Shown piece by piece: positions 36,249 through 44,869 of a DNA stretch of 64,000 bases. The stretch is from Brevinema_A sp051649245 (GTDB taxonomy: Bacteria; Spirochaetota; Brevinematia; Brevinematales; Brevinemataceae). The position numbers were made by a program, and so were the translations under genes. Position 1 is the stretch's first letter; the number at the start of each line of letters is the position of its first letter. The notes under the pieces were generated by a model. That model made no database searches and was not told the origin of the DNA. It worked only from the letters and a program-made list of their open reading frames with translations. The stretch lies in assembly GCA_051649245.1 (NCBI GenBank), contig JBOFGS010000019.1, positions 62,001 to 126,000 of the forward strand. Direction: 5' to 3'.

Positions 36249-36968
36249 ATGAAAGATTACTTAGAAAACAAATATTTAATACTTGGTATTAGTTTTATTC
36301 TTGGTACAATGATTTTTGCGATTATTTTGAGTAGTGCTATGAAACATTTTACTAATACTCAACGAACAGTAACGGTAAAAGGATTATCAGAAAGAGAAGT
36401 GCCTGCAGATATTGCTATTTGGAAAATAGAAATATCTCGTTCCAGTAGTGAGCTTCGATCTGTCCTCGTAGGTCTTAAACAAGATATCAATTCTCTATAT
36501 TCTTTTTTTACTAATAAAGGTATCATGGACGAAGAAATCACTGTTGGTTACTTTAACAGTTTCGATCATTTTGCGACAGGATATCGTGAGGCAAGAGCCG
36601 AGGCTCGTTTTCAAGGCGAACAATCTATTTCGGTATACTCAACAAATGTTGATATGATTAGAAAGATAATCCCTCAATTATCTGATCTTGCACGGACAGG
36701 AAATATCACGATTACAGGATCACGATATCAGGATCCTGTAGATTATATCTTTACCAATCTGAATGCGATCAAGCCTTCTATGATTAAAGAAGCAAATGAA
36801 TTTGCACGTCAATCAGCATTGCAGTTTGCAGAAGATTCTAAGAGTAAACTTGGTAAAATAAAAAAAGCATCTCAAGGACAGATTATTATTAATAATCGAG
36901 ACGATGCGTCCAAACATATCAAAAAAATTCGTATTGTTTCCACTGTTGAGTATTATTTAGTGGATTAG
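36249..36968 (+). CDS. SIMPL domain-containing (DUF541) protein
   Basis: The 239-residue product has one N-terminal transmembrane helix or uncleaved signal (about 9-31). It is followed by the SIMPL domain: RTVTVKGLSEREVPADIAIWKI near 37-58, repeated helices, and the final KIKKASQGQIIINNRDD and RIVSTVEYYLV strands. Anchored on the periplasmic face. The family's role is unclear. AGGAG lies upstream, and the gene follows hemW by 15 bp. Confidence 0.85.
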   Translation: MKDYLENKYLILGISFILGTMIFAIILSSAMKHFTNTQRTVTVKGLSEREVPADIAIWKIEISRSSSELRSVLVGLKQDINSLYSFFTNKGIMDEEITVGYFNSFDHFATGYREARAEARFQGEQSISVYSTNVDMIRKIIPQLSDLARTGNITITGSRYQDPVDYIFTNLNAIKPSMIKEANEFARQSALQFAEDSKSKLGKIKKASQGQIIINNRDDASKHIKKIRIVSTVEYYLVD

Positions 36969-36989
36969 AAGATATTCAAAGAGGGAATT

Positions 36990-37307
36990 ATGATTTCATT
37001 GCAAGATTCGAATTTTTCAGTCATTAGAGATTTTTCGACAGATCAATTTCAAGCTCACATTACTCTTATTGAAGAGATTACTTTTAACAATGATTTTGGG
37101 AAATTTGGAGTTAATAAGCTGTTAGAAGCTTATTTAAGCTTAATTAAAAATATTTTTGAAACACATTTGTCAACAGGAAAAGAAGAATTTCGTCTATTAA
37201 CAGAAGAAGCTGTCCTTTATGATTTAGCCGTTGAAATTGTTCGATTATGCTATAAATATTCATACAACACTTCTTCCAATGATAATGATTGGGAAAATCC
37301 TTTTTAA
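36990..37307 (+). CDS. small conserved-looking hypothetical protein
   Basis: This 105-residue cytoplasmic protein is mostly helical with no signal peptide or transmembrane segment. It is acidic, with an amphipathic LLEAYLSLIKNIFETHL helix in the middle and a disordered Asn/Asp-rich tail ending WENPF. AGAGGGA precedes the ATG. It is last in the accB-hemW-SIMPL operon and is followed by a strong terminator. Family not recognised. Confidence 0.6.
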   Translation: MISLQDSNFSVIRDFSTDQFQAHITLIEEITFNNDFGKFGVNKLLEAYLSLIKNIFETHLSTGKEEFRLLTEEAVLYDLAVEIVRLCYKYSYNTSSNDNDWENPF

Positions 37308-37330
37308 TCACATATAACACAAATAACAAC

Positions 37331-37363
37331 AAAAAAACTTCCTTAAAATAAGGAAGTTTTTTT
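37331..37363. terminator. terminator of the accB operon
   Basis: AAAAAACTTCCTT and AAGGAAGTTTTTT pair around a short A-rich loop, with T7 following on plus and A-rich upstream sequence serving the minus-strand peptidase gene. Confidence 0.85.
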
Positions 37364-37376
37364 GTTTTCAACATAT

Positions 37377-38270
37377 TTATTGTACTAATGTTAAATCGTA
37401 CCCATTTAATAGCAAGAGATCTGGTCTATATTCAAAATGCATCGTATCATAAAAGATCCATTTCCCACCCCAAGCAAATCCATATTTTTCAAAAATATTT
37501 ACAACACTATTCGGTGGATTCCAACGAACTGAAATAGGCTCTAAAATCCAATCAACCTTGAGATTGTAACGCCATAACCAATAATAATATTTTTTCGTTC
37601 GACTATCTAACGTATCAATAGCAACGCCATAAGAATGAAGACTTCTTGCTTTAGAACCAGCAATCTTTCGCCAAAAAAACGAATAAACAGTATCAATTTG
37701 TCTGAGAAAATCACGAACTTCTTTATCCTGTACAGAGGATTTATAAAGCTCTGCTTCTACTTTTTTTAACGGTTTGTATGCAAAAACATGTACTAAAACT
37801 TGTTTTTTTAAAAAAGTTGTTTTAACAATTTGTGTATTGGTATCACTCAAACTCGACATTCCATATAACTTTTCATAAAACAAGTGGTGTGCTGATTTTT
37901 TATTTTTTCGGTATACCTTAGATGATTGTTTACGAATATCTTCAATTTCTCTTTTAGTATAAGTGTAAGGATCAGGAATTTGATGCGCATAGCTATAAAA
38001 AGCATTTACTCCGTAATTGCTCCAGTTAGCACGTTCATATTCAGGTAACAAACGACCATTGACCCAATAAAAGACAGTATTTCTTACGATAATAGCTGGA
38101 TCCGGATGTTTTTTTTCATTATCTGGAACGATTGTTACAATATCAGGATATGCTTTTTCAAGAGCTTTAAATACTTGATCACTATAAAAAGTATACTCAA
38201 CAGAATAAGTGGGTTGGATTAAAGCAAAGAATAATAGCAGATTCAAGAAATAGCAAACTGTTCTATACAT
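37377..38270 (-). CDS. exported M15-type peptidase (D,D-/L,D-carboxypeptidase-like)
   Basis: The 297-residue product has a signal peptide (about 1-23). The C-terminal third carries the M15 zinc pattern: SLHSYGVAID near 205-214 (His and Asp ligands), FAWGGKW near 262 and DTMHFEYRP near 274-282 (His and catalytic Glu). Such enzymes trim peptidoglycan stems. The N-terminal domain of about 150 residues is not recognised. GGAG precedes ATG 38270, and a good minus-strand promoter lies at 38330-38358. Confidence 0.78.
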   Translation of the reverse strand: MYRTVCYFLNLLLFFALIQPTYSVEYTFYSDQVFKALEKAYPDIVTIVPDNEKKHPDPAIIVRNTVFYWVNGRLLPEYERANWSNYGVNAFYSYAHQIPDPYTYTKREIEDIRKQSSKVYRKNKKSAHHLFYEKLYGMSSLSDTNTQIVKTTFLKKQVLVHVFAYKPLKKVEAELYKSSVQDKEVRDFLRQIDTVYSFFWRKIAGSKARSLHSYGVAIDTLDSRTKKYYYWLWRYNLKVDWILEPISVRWNPPNSVVNIFEKYGFAWGGKWIFYDTMHFEYRPDLLLLNGYDLTLVQ

Positions 38271-38588
38271 TTAAAACTCCTAGTTATTGACAATAAAAAA
38301 ATACAGACATCAGTCATTATTCGCAAAATATTATACTATTTTTTGTATAATATCACAAAATTATTTTCAAAAACATACTCATAAGCATAAGCAAAAAAAA
38401 TGTTTACTAAAATAAAAAGCAAGTACTACTAGTACAATAGAGATATTTTTAGTAGAAAAGAAATAGTATTGTTAATAATATATCATAATGTTTTATAATA
38501 TACCATAGAATATAATGATATGTTTATAAGCATCATCTTAAATTTTAGTAAAGAACGATATATAATTTATATTAAGGAGTGAATTGAT
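38271..38588. other. 318-bp divergent regulatory region
   Basis: This AT-rich spacer lies between the M15 peptidase and the GntR regulator. It holds the minus promoter (38330-38358) inside a perfect inverted repeat, a GTACT-ACT-AGTAC palindrome (38423-38435) and a TATAAT at 38561-38566 close to the regulator start. No ORF or RNA gene is evident. Confidence 0.6.
38330..38358 (-). promoter_or_regulatory. promoter of the M15 peptidase with overlapping inverted repeat
   Basis: On the minus strand TTGTGA (38358-38353) and TATAAT (38335-38330) are 17 bp apart. The inverted repeat ATATTATAC (38328-38336) and GTATAATAT (38345-38353) spans the -10 box and spacer, so a dimeric regulator could bind here. 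Confidence 0.6.
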
Positions 38589-39338
38589 ATGATAAAATTT
38601 CCGATTATTGATAAAAATTCTTACATCCCTGCTTACATCCAAATTAAAGATCATTTTCTAAAAATGATCCAAAGCAAAGAACTAAAACCTGGTGATCAAA
38701 TTCCACCGGAAAATGATATTGTTCAAGCATCTGGACTGAGTCGTATGACAGTAAGACAAGGAATCCAACAACTTGTTCAACAAGGATATCTTAGACCACA
38801 ACGTGGGCTTGGAACATTTGTAACACCACCACCAATTATTGTGGATACAATGAAATTTTGTTCATTTAGTAAAACATCTGCATTCAAAGATCAAGATGTT
38901 GCATCTCGTATCTATGCTCTTCAAGAACGTAAGGCAGATGCAAAAATCGCAAAGATTTTAAATATTAATATTAAAGATCCTATTTGGTATATTGAACGTC
39001 TTCGAGTAGTGAACCAAAGACCTCATATGTATGAAATTTCATACATACCAAAGCATATTTTTTCTTATGAATTAACTGCAACAGATCTTGAAGGTTCAAA
39101 GTATGAATGGATCCAGCGTGTTACAGCACACACTATCTCTTTTACTAAAAAAGAATATTTTTCTACAACAGCAGGTCAAAAAATATCAGATATTTTTAAT
39201 GATGTGACTCCTAAGACACCGATAATACAAATGTGCATGACTTCTCTTTTAGAAAATCATACGGCATTTGAGTATGCTATGGTATACTTTCATCCTAAAA
39301 ACTTCCAATTAAGTACGATACAATCATTTAACGAATAA
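38589..39338 (+). CDS. GntR/HutC family transcriptional regulator
   Basis: The 249-residue protein has an N-terminal winged helix-turn-helix (about 10-78) with SKELKPGDQIPPENDIVQASGLSRMTVRQGIQ, typical of GntR proteins, followed by GYLRPQRGLGTFV. The C-terminal UTRA effector domain (about 95-245) shows IERLRVVNQRPHMYEISYIP near 140-160. Such regulators usually respond to sugars, amino acids or their phosphates. AAGGAG precedes the start. It is divergent from the M15 gene, which may be a target; the effector is unknown. Confidence 0.9.
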   Translation: MIKFPIIDKNSYIPAYIQIKDHFLKMIQSKELKPGDQIPPENDIVQASGLSRMTVRQGIQQLVQQGYLRPQRGLGTFVTPPPIIVDTMKFCSFSKTSAFKDQDVASRIYALQERKADAKIAKILNINIKDPIWYIERLRVVNQRPHMYEISYIPKHIFSYELTATDLEGSKYEWIQRVTAHTISFTKKEYFSTTAGQKISDIFNDVTPKTPIIQMCMTSLLENHTAFEYAMVYFHPKNFQLSTIQSFNE

Positions 39339-39346
39339 GAAAAACA

Positions 39347-39380
39347 AAAAATGAAAATCTATAATAGATTTTCATTTTTT
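39347..39380. terminator. bidirectional terminator between gntR-type gene and cmk
   Basis: AAAAATGAAAATCT and AGATTTTCATTTTT pair around ATAAT. It ends at the cmk stop on minus and carries T6 on plus. Confidence 0.8.
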
Positions 39381-39381
39381 A

Positions 39382-40023
39382 TTACTGATTAATTAATGTA
39401 ATAATTTTTGTAGTGACTTCTTCAGTACTCATTTTTGAGGTGTCGATCACCACTGCGTCTTTAGGTATACATAAAGGGCTAAATTCTCGCGACATATCTT
39501 CTCGATCACGAAGTGCAATTTCATGTTCAAGATCCGATAATGATTTTTCAATGCCTCTAGATTGAAGCTCAAGAAAGCGTCTTTTTGCACGAATCTCAAC
39601 ACTTGCATCAAGATAAATCTTAACATCTGCATTTGGGAAGACATTAGAACCCATGTCACGACCTTCTGCTATTGTATTTCTATCTTTAGCAACCAAACGT
39701 TGAAGTGCACACATTTTAGCCCGTACTAGAGGATGCACGCTAACAACACTGGATGTAAAAATATCCATCTCGGGTGTCCGAATAAATTCTGTGACATCTT
39801 GTCCATTGGAAATAACACGTCCATTTTCAAAACACACCTGAAACTCAGCTAACAATTCTTCAAAACCGGATCCATTAATTAAGATATTCTTATTTTTTAA
39901 TTGATAAGCAAAAGCTCTGTACATTGCTCCGGTATCTAAAACATCAAAAGATAGATGTTTGGCAACCATTTTAGAAATGGAACTTTTACCAGCACCTGCT
40001 GGACCATCTATTGTCACAATCAT
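39382..40023 (-). CDS. cmk: cytidylate kinase
   Basis: The 213-residue protein phosphorylates CMP and dCMP with ATP. The P-loop GPAGAGKSS is at residues 7-15, followed by LDTGAMYRAFA near 30. The NMP-binding part includes GQDVTEFIRTPEM near 73-85 and SVVSVHPLVRAKM. The IAEGRDMGSNVFPNADVKIYLDAS block is near 116-139 and the LID RDREDMSREFSPL near 170. AAGGAAG precedes the ATG. It is not linked to rpsA, unlike in many bacteria. Confidence 0.95.
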   Translation of the reverse strand: MIVTIDGPAGAGKSSISKMVAKHLSFDVLDTGAMYRAFAYQLKNKNILINGSGFEELLAEFQVCFENGRVISNGQDVTEFIRTPEMDIFTSSVVSVHPLVRAKMCALQRLVAKDRNTIAEGRDMGSNVFPNADVKIYLDASVEIRAKRRFLELQSRGIEKSLSDLEHEIALRDREDMSREFSPLCIPKDAVVIDTSKMSTEEVTTKIITLINQ

Positions 40024-40127
40024 TATGGGTTTCTTCCTTAATTATTACACGATTATATTTTTATTGAAGAAAAGATAGGTAACGGATTACTTATTTTTCT
40101 TCAGAAATGATATAGGTTACTAACTCA

Positions 40128-41576
40128 TTAAAAAATCTTTTTTCGAATCTCGGCGATTTTCCCAACAAGATACTCCATAGGCCTGTCTCCCTTAATGGAG
40201 TTACAATAGGTGCATAGTAATTGTAAGTTATCCTCATGATCAGAACCACCCTTAGCCTGAGGAATAATATGATCAATGGCGAGGTTTTCGATAAGAAAAT
40301 GATCCTTACAGCCGGCACAAACACCTGCTTGTGTGCCATAGAGTTGGGTCTTGATTTCTTTTTTGTATCTACCTATGAGTTTTTTAGCGTCTCTATCTGT
40401 TCTATCAGGGATATCTTCTCGAAAGATCAGAGGGTTTTTATGTTGGAATAATTTTTCCGGATTGGCAACTTCCTTATGAAGACGTATGTTGACCAGCTCA
40501 AAAGCCTTTTTAGAAATATCAATACCAATCCACTCCCTGTCCAATTTTTCAGCCGCAACGCACGTTGTAGCACAGCCACAAAAAGGATCAAGGACAATAC
40601 CACCTTCAGGGCAGGAAGCGTGGATGATCCTTTCCAGTAAAGCAAGGGGCTTTTGTGTAGGATAACCGACACGTTCGTCACCTATAGGTAAATTTATATC
40701 GATCCATAGGTTTCCTATAGGAACACCTTTATAATCTTTCAAATATTTTCGTCGTTCAAGTTTACCATTATCTTTGATAACAATATTTCCTTTTTGATAT
40801 TCTTCTTCTAATCGCTCTTTACTCAGTCGCCAACCAGAAGGATGTGGATTTTTAAATCCTTTCCATTCATAGCACAGGTTAGGGCGAACCCCCATACCTT
40901 GATTACGCCATAGATGAGATGAATCATCGTAATAACGTTCCCCTGTCTTTTCATCTTGTAAAAAAAATTTTTGATTTATTTCTTCTTAAGTTATTTCACG
41001 AATTGTTTTTAAAGAATAACTTGAAGTTTTTGAATAAGAAAATATACTATCAACATTAGTTCCCCAAGTTTTTGATTCAAATTGACTTCCTTTTTGTGCA
41101 GAGGATGTTCGTTTCCAAATAATCTCCCCTAAAAAATTCTTCTCACCAAAAATCACATCCAGCAAGAGCTTGAGATAATGCCCCATAGTATTGTCACAAT
41201 GCAGATAAATAGAACCCGTGTCTTTGAGAATGCGTTTCATCTCAAGGAGGCGGATTGCCATATAGGTAAGGTAATATTTATTGCTAACATTCCCAATATA
41301 TTGGCTCAGTTCGAGAAAATTATAAAGATTTTCGTGTTTTTCTTTGAGTAAGGCAACCTGTGCGTCTTTGATGTCGTCTTTTACCCAATAGTCTTTGAAC
41401 TCGGCACCTTCAGCGTCGCTACCAATGGGTGCTGTAAACTGCTTTTTTTTGTTGAAGGGAGGGTCAAGGTAGATAAGATCGATAGAGTTGTCGTTGAAAC
41501 CTCGCAAGGTATCCAGACAATCTCCACAGAATATCGTTCTATTCTTTATTGTTTCTTGTCGAGTTTGCTTGATCAT
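40128..41576 (-). pseudogene. beta-class DNA methyltransferase fused to HNH nuclease, interrupted by one in-frame stop
   Basis: Two open frames, 41576-40986 and 40985-40128, are in the same reading frame and separated only by TAA at 40988-40986. Reading across the stop gives …TIREIT-stop-EEINQKFFLQDEKTGERYY…, continuous methyltransferase sequence. The first part (196 residues) holds motif IV, DPPF (38-41), and target/linker segments. The second holds motif I, LDPFCGCATT, then a C-terminal HNH domain: CxxC … IDHIIPQAKGGSDHEDNLQLLC-TYC. The IV-before-I order marks a beta-class N6-adenine or N4-cytosine enzyme. The start ATG 41576 has AGAAGAA; a longer frame to 41615 overlaps rsfS. It is probably a recent pseudogene; readthrough or a sequencing error is possible. 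It looks slightly richer in G/C than its neighbours, which would suit transfer. Confidence 0.85.
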
Positions 41577-41586
41577 GTTATTCTTC

Positions 41587-42069
41587 TTATGATTTTTCTT
41601 CGTCTTCTTCAGCATTAGAGAGAAATTCTTCTAATTCTTCTTCGGTGAGATGCTCTAAAATTTCTTCTAATTCTGCATCAGTCGGCTCTTGAAAAGAATC
41701 GTACTCGTCATCATTGGGTTGAGATGGAGATCTTTTAATTGATGTCATCAATCCATCCAGATCATAAAAAGATCTTTTGTCACTAATTAAAACATGAATG
41801 ACCAAATCAACACAATCCATTACCAACCAACCTTCCGAGTAATCTTCTGTTGGATTTTGGAGGGGGTATCCAGCTTGCTTCGTAATAAGAGACAAGCTAC
41901 GTCTTGCTGCTTCTAATTGAAGCACATGAGCAGCTGTGGCAACGACCACCACATCTGTTAAAGGACTTGATCCTTTGACATCGTATATTTCGATGTTCTC
42001 CATCGTGAGACGTTCACATTCTTTTGTAATTTGATCAAGTAATTTTTGTATATTAGGAGAAATAGCCAT
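41587..42069 (-). CDS. rsfS: ribosome silencing factor RsfS
   Basis: The 160-residue protein has the Iojap core (about 8-110): IEIYDVKGSSPLTDVVVVATA near 27-47, then SEGWLVMDCVDLVIHVL near 78-94 and RSFYDLDGLM. RsfS binds uL14 and blocks subunit joining in starved cells. An unusually acidic C-terminal tail of about 50 residues (many Glu/Asp, TEEELEEFLSNAEEDEE) extends beyond the core. The start overlaps the preceding lipoprotein stop by one base (TAATG), and AAGGAA is upstream. Confidence 0.9.
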   Translation of the reverse strand: MAISPNIQKLLDQITKECERLTMENIEIYDVKGSSPLTDVVVVATAAHVLQLEAARRSLSLITKQAGYPLQNPTEDYSEGWLVMDCVDLVIHVLISDKRSFYDLDGLMTSIKRSPSQPNDDEYDSFQEPTDAELEEILEHLTEEELEEFLSNAEEDEEKS

Positions 42070-42881
42070 TATTGTTGTTCCTTAAATCGTGCTCTGATAT
42101 TTTCAATAGTTTTTGTGCGTACATCAACATCCATTTCCGGTAAGATAACCATTGATATTACCTCCAGAAATTCTTTATCAGAAACAGTCATTAATGATCT
42201 TTTCTTGATATTATTCCAAAATTTTATATCTTGTTCTGCTTGTTTTCTCAATGATATTCTTGTGGATTTTATCGCGTTTTGCAACATATCAAAAATGATT
42301 ATTGATTGATCAATATCTCCCGTTAACAAAGGTTCAAACATTTGATATTTTGCAAAAAACGCTAAGACATCATATACAAGTGGGTAGATTACTTGAGGCA
42401 TAGAAATAGTTCTGTAATAGGTGACAACTTGCTCCTTAGTAAATCCTTTCATTCCATATATTTTGATCGCTTGATCAATTATTTTTGATGAAGATGCAAA
42501 GCTATCAGCCGGATAGTTTGTTTGATACATAAAAAACAATTGATTTTGAGGAGTTAATGAACTCATAAATTCGGCATAAGAAAATTTTACTAGATCTTTT
42601 AACAAGGTATTGTAAAAGAAATGAGCTGTTTGAACACCATTAAAGCTCATGATTGCTTCATTGATACGAATTTGTCTGAGTCTATCAGCAAATTCTGTCT
42701 CTTGTTCTTTTTGATCTAACATATGACCTAATTCATTGGTATTATTTTGAGCAAATAATTGTAGTTCTTGATCATTTAAAAGTGTGTTCCAGTGGTTCAT
42801 TCTTGTTTGAAGGCGAAATTTTTCACCTTGAATAGCACAAGAAGTCATTACCAACAATATTATCATTAATATATATTTCAT
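42069..42881 (-). CDS. hypothetical lipoprotein
   Basis: The 270-residue product has a lipoprotein signal: MKYILMIILLVMTSC with the lipidated Cys at 15. The mature protein is mostly helical with many Gln, Phe and Tyr residues and no recognised motif. It lies 7 bp after lolA and is coupled to rsfS by a stop/start overlap, so lolA, this gene and rsfS form one operon. A LolA neighbour is consistent with an envelope role, but the function is unknown. Confidence 0.65.
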   Translation of the reverse strand: MKYILMIILLVMTSCAIQGEKFRLQTRMNHWNTLLNDQELQLFAQNNTNELGHMLDQKEQETEFADRLRQIRINEAIMSFNGVQTAHFFYNTLLKDLVKFSYAEFMSSLTPQNQLFFMYQTNYPADSFASSSKIIDQAIKIYGMKGFTKEQVVTYYRTISMPQVIYPLVYDVLAFFAKYQMFEPLLTGDIDQSIIIFDMLQNAIKSTRISLRKQAEQDIKFWNNIKKRSLMTVSDKEFLEVISMVILPEMDVDVRTKTIENIRARFKEQQ

Positions 42882-42888
42882 GGTCTAC

Positions 42889-43536
42889 CTATTCAAAAAT
42901 ATTATCATAAATCTGACTATCTTCAGATGTTTCGATTGTAAAAACATTAGGATCGTAACTTTTATTAAATTCAAGATAAGTGAGTGACAACGTAGTGGTC
43001 ACACCGACACGAGAAACACCTTTAATACGTTGAATCAATCCATTTTTATCGGCAATTAGCTCGATAAAACGAAAACTGGTTGTATTCCATTTTGGCTCAA
43101 AATTAATCTGGTACGCAGGTGTTTTCCCATAGATAATTTCAAGACCTGATTTTGGTGCTGTTGCAATGTATTGCTTCCTCAAACGACGAATATTCCAAGA
43201 TGTAATTGAGCTATCGTTACCAAGTTTTTGACGTGCAATAATCATTCCTTCTTGGATCCAAATAAAATTACCATCAGAAACAATTTTTTTATTATCACCT
43301 GTGTTTGTTTTTTTAAATTCCATTACAAATTTACTTGGAGCGACATAAGTCATCGTACCTGAAAACGAACGTTTATCTTTTTGGTAGACAAATTGAGCTT
43401 TAAAACTTTTATATGTTGCGGATTTTTTTTCGATGATATCTGCAACAGAATTGGCATTAAATACTTTGATAGCTTGAGCTAATAAAACCACAGGAGTGGC
43501 TACCAAGATCAAAACAGTGGACAACAAACGTGTCAT
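42889..43536 (-). CDS. lolA: outer-membrane lipoprotein carrier protein LolA
   Basis: The product is 215 residues from ATG 43536, which has a perfect GGAGG; the frame extends to 43596 but the extension lacks a ribosome site. A signal peptide (about 1-21) is followed by the LolA half-barrel: FKAQFVYQKDKRSFSGTMTYVAPSKFVMEF near 43-72, then VSDGNFIWIQE (canonical DGxxLW) and GVTTTLSLTYLEFN near the end. LolA ferries lipoproteins across the periplasm. It is first in an operon with a lipoprotein and rsfS. Confidence 0.87.
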   Translation of the reverse strand: MTRLLSTVLILVATPVVLLAQAIKVFNANSVADIIEKKSATYKSFKAQFVYQKDKRSFSGTMTYVAPSKFVMEFKKTNTGDNKKIVSDGNFIWIQEGMIIARQKLGNDSSITSWNIRRLRKQYIATAPKSGLEIIYGKTPAYQINFEPKWNTTSFRFIELIADKNGLIQRIKGVSRVGVTTTLSLTYLEFNKSYDPNVFTIETSEDSQIYDNIFE

Positions 43537-43567
43537 GAATCCTCCTTTAAAAATATAAGAACTAATA

Positions 43568-43596
43568 ATTATAACTAAAAAAAACAAATCCTGCAA
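43568..43596 (-). promoter_or_regulatory. promoter of the lolA operon
   Basis: On the minus strand TTGCAG (43596-43591) and TATAAT (43573-43568) are 17 bp apart, about 32 bp before the start codon at 43536. Confidence 0.65.
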
Positions 43597-43688
43597 GATA
43601 TTTCACAAAAACAACATAAATATTCAATAAAAATTCTATGATATACAAAAAATAGCCTTATAAAAAACAATCAACTGATCAAAAATTA

Positions 43689-43717
43689 TTGTCATTTTTA
43701 TTAAATTAATATATAAT
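43689..43717 (+). promoter_or_regulatory. recA promoter
   Basis: TTGTCA (43689-43694) and TATAAT (43712-43717) are 17 bp apart, 50 bp before the GTG start. I see no obvious LexA-type operator around it. Confidence 0.65.
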
Positions 43718-43767
43718 ATATTCTATTAAATATTTTGACAAAATAACATTATTTTAGGAGCCTCATC

Positions 43768-44847
43768 GTGAGTCAAGAAAAACCAATACAAGAGCTCGAC
43801 GAATCCATCGAACCTCAATCAACAAAAAAAACAGAGTCAAAAAACACCTCTAAGCCAGCTATATCCGATGATAAAAGAAAAGCATTAGAAGCTACTATTA
43901 ACCAATTAGAAAAACAATTTGGAAAAGGGGCAATGATGTGGCTTGGCAGCAAAGAAATAGAAGCTGTTCCAGTTATTCCCACAGGTGCATTAACATTAGA
44001 TCTTGCATTAGGTGTAGGGGGAATTCCTTATGGAAGAGTTACTGAAATTTATGGGCCTGAAGCATCTGGTAAAACTACGCTAACCTTGAGCTTAATCGCA
44101 GAAGCACAAAAACAAGGTTCTACTTGTGCTTTTATTGATGCAGAGCATGCTTTAGATGCTGAATATGCAAAAAATATTGGGGTGGATATTGAAAACTTAT
44201 TAATTTCACAACCTGATAACGGAGAACAAGCTCTTGAGATTGCGGAAACATTAGTAAGAAGTGGTGCTGTTGAATTGATTGTTATTGACTCTGTTGCGGC
44301 TCTTGTTCCTAAAAATGAAATTGAAGGCAATATGGGTGATTCTGTTATGGGTATGCAAGCACGTTTGATGAGTCAAGCGTTAAGAAAATTAACACACATT
44401 GTCAGCAAAGCAAAATGTGCCATTATTTTTATCAATCAGATTCGTATGAAAATTGGTGTGCTTTATGGAAGTCCTGAAACGACAACAGGTGGAATGGCTC
44501 TGAAATTTTATTCATCTGTTCGTATTGAAATCAGAAGAAAAGAACAACTAAAACGTGGTGATGAAGTTTATGGAAATCTTGTTACTGCAAAAGTTATTAA
44601 AAATAAAATGGCACCCCCTCATAAAACAGCAAACTTTGAAATCAGATTTGGCAAAGGAATTTCTAAAATAGCTTGTATTGTTGATGCTGCTACGGAATTA
44701 GGTGTCATTGAGCGAAAAGGATCTTGGTATTTTCAAGGAGAAGAACGCATCGGACAAGGGCGTGATAATGTTATTCAACTTTTAGAAAATGATGAAGTTA
44801 AATTAAAAGAAATCGATGTGCTTGTTCGTCAAAAACTTGCAAAATAA
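43768..44847 (+). CDS. recA: recombinase RecA
   Basis: The 359-residue protein has Walker A GPEASGKT at 96-103 and Walker B in LIVIDSVAALVP near 170. Loop L1 is EGNMGDSVMGMQARLMSQALR, and L2 is INQIRMKIGVLYGSPETTTGG. RecA filaments drive strand exchange and SOS induction. The start is GTG 43768 with AGGAG 8 nt upstream. About 35 polar residues (Ser/Lys/Glu/Pro-rich) precede the usual RKALEATINQLEKQFGKG beginning, a real N-terminal extension if this start is used. The acidic C-terminal tail of many RecAs is short here. Confidence 0.97.
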   Translation: MSQEKPIQELDESIEPQSTKKTESKNTSKPAISDDKRKALEATINQLEKQFGKGAMMWLGSKEIEAVPVIPTGALTLDLALGVGGIPYGRVTEIYGPEASGKTTLTLSLIAEAQKQGSTCAFIDAEHALDAEYAKNIGVDIENLLISQPDNGEQALEIAETLVRSGAVELIVIDSVAALVPKNEIEGNMGDSVMGMQARLMSQALRKLTHIVSKAKCAIIFINQIRMKIGVLYGSPETTTGGMALKFYSSVRIEIRRKEQLKRGDEVYGNLVTAKVIKNKMAPPHKTANFEIRFGKGISKIACIVDAATELGVIERKGSWYFQGEERIGQGRDNVIQLLENDEVKLKEIDVLVRQKLAK

Positions 44848-44869
44848 TTAATAACAAAAGGAATACAGT

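Noticed and set aside
40066..40102. Hairpin GAAGAAAA…TTTTCTTC as terminator of the methyltransferase gene
   Set aside because: Only 8 A/G-rich pairs with a 21-nt loop and no T-run; too weak to list.
40091..40339. 82-codon minus-strand frame inside the HNH region
   Set aside because: It lies in another frame of the methyltransferase-HNH gene, whose own frame has intact HNH motifs.
40970..40985. A5T8 homopolymer as the cause of the methyltransferase break (phase variation)
   Set aside because: Both halves are already in the same frame, so slippage is not needed; the defect is a stop codon, not a frameshift.
44049..44330. 93-codon minus-strand frame inside recA
   Set aside because: It is antisense to the highly conserved RecA core and shows no independent features.
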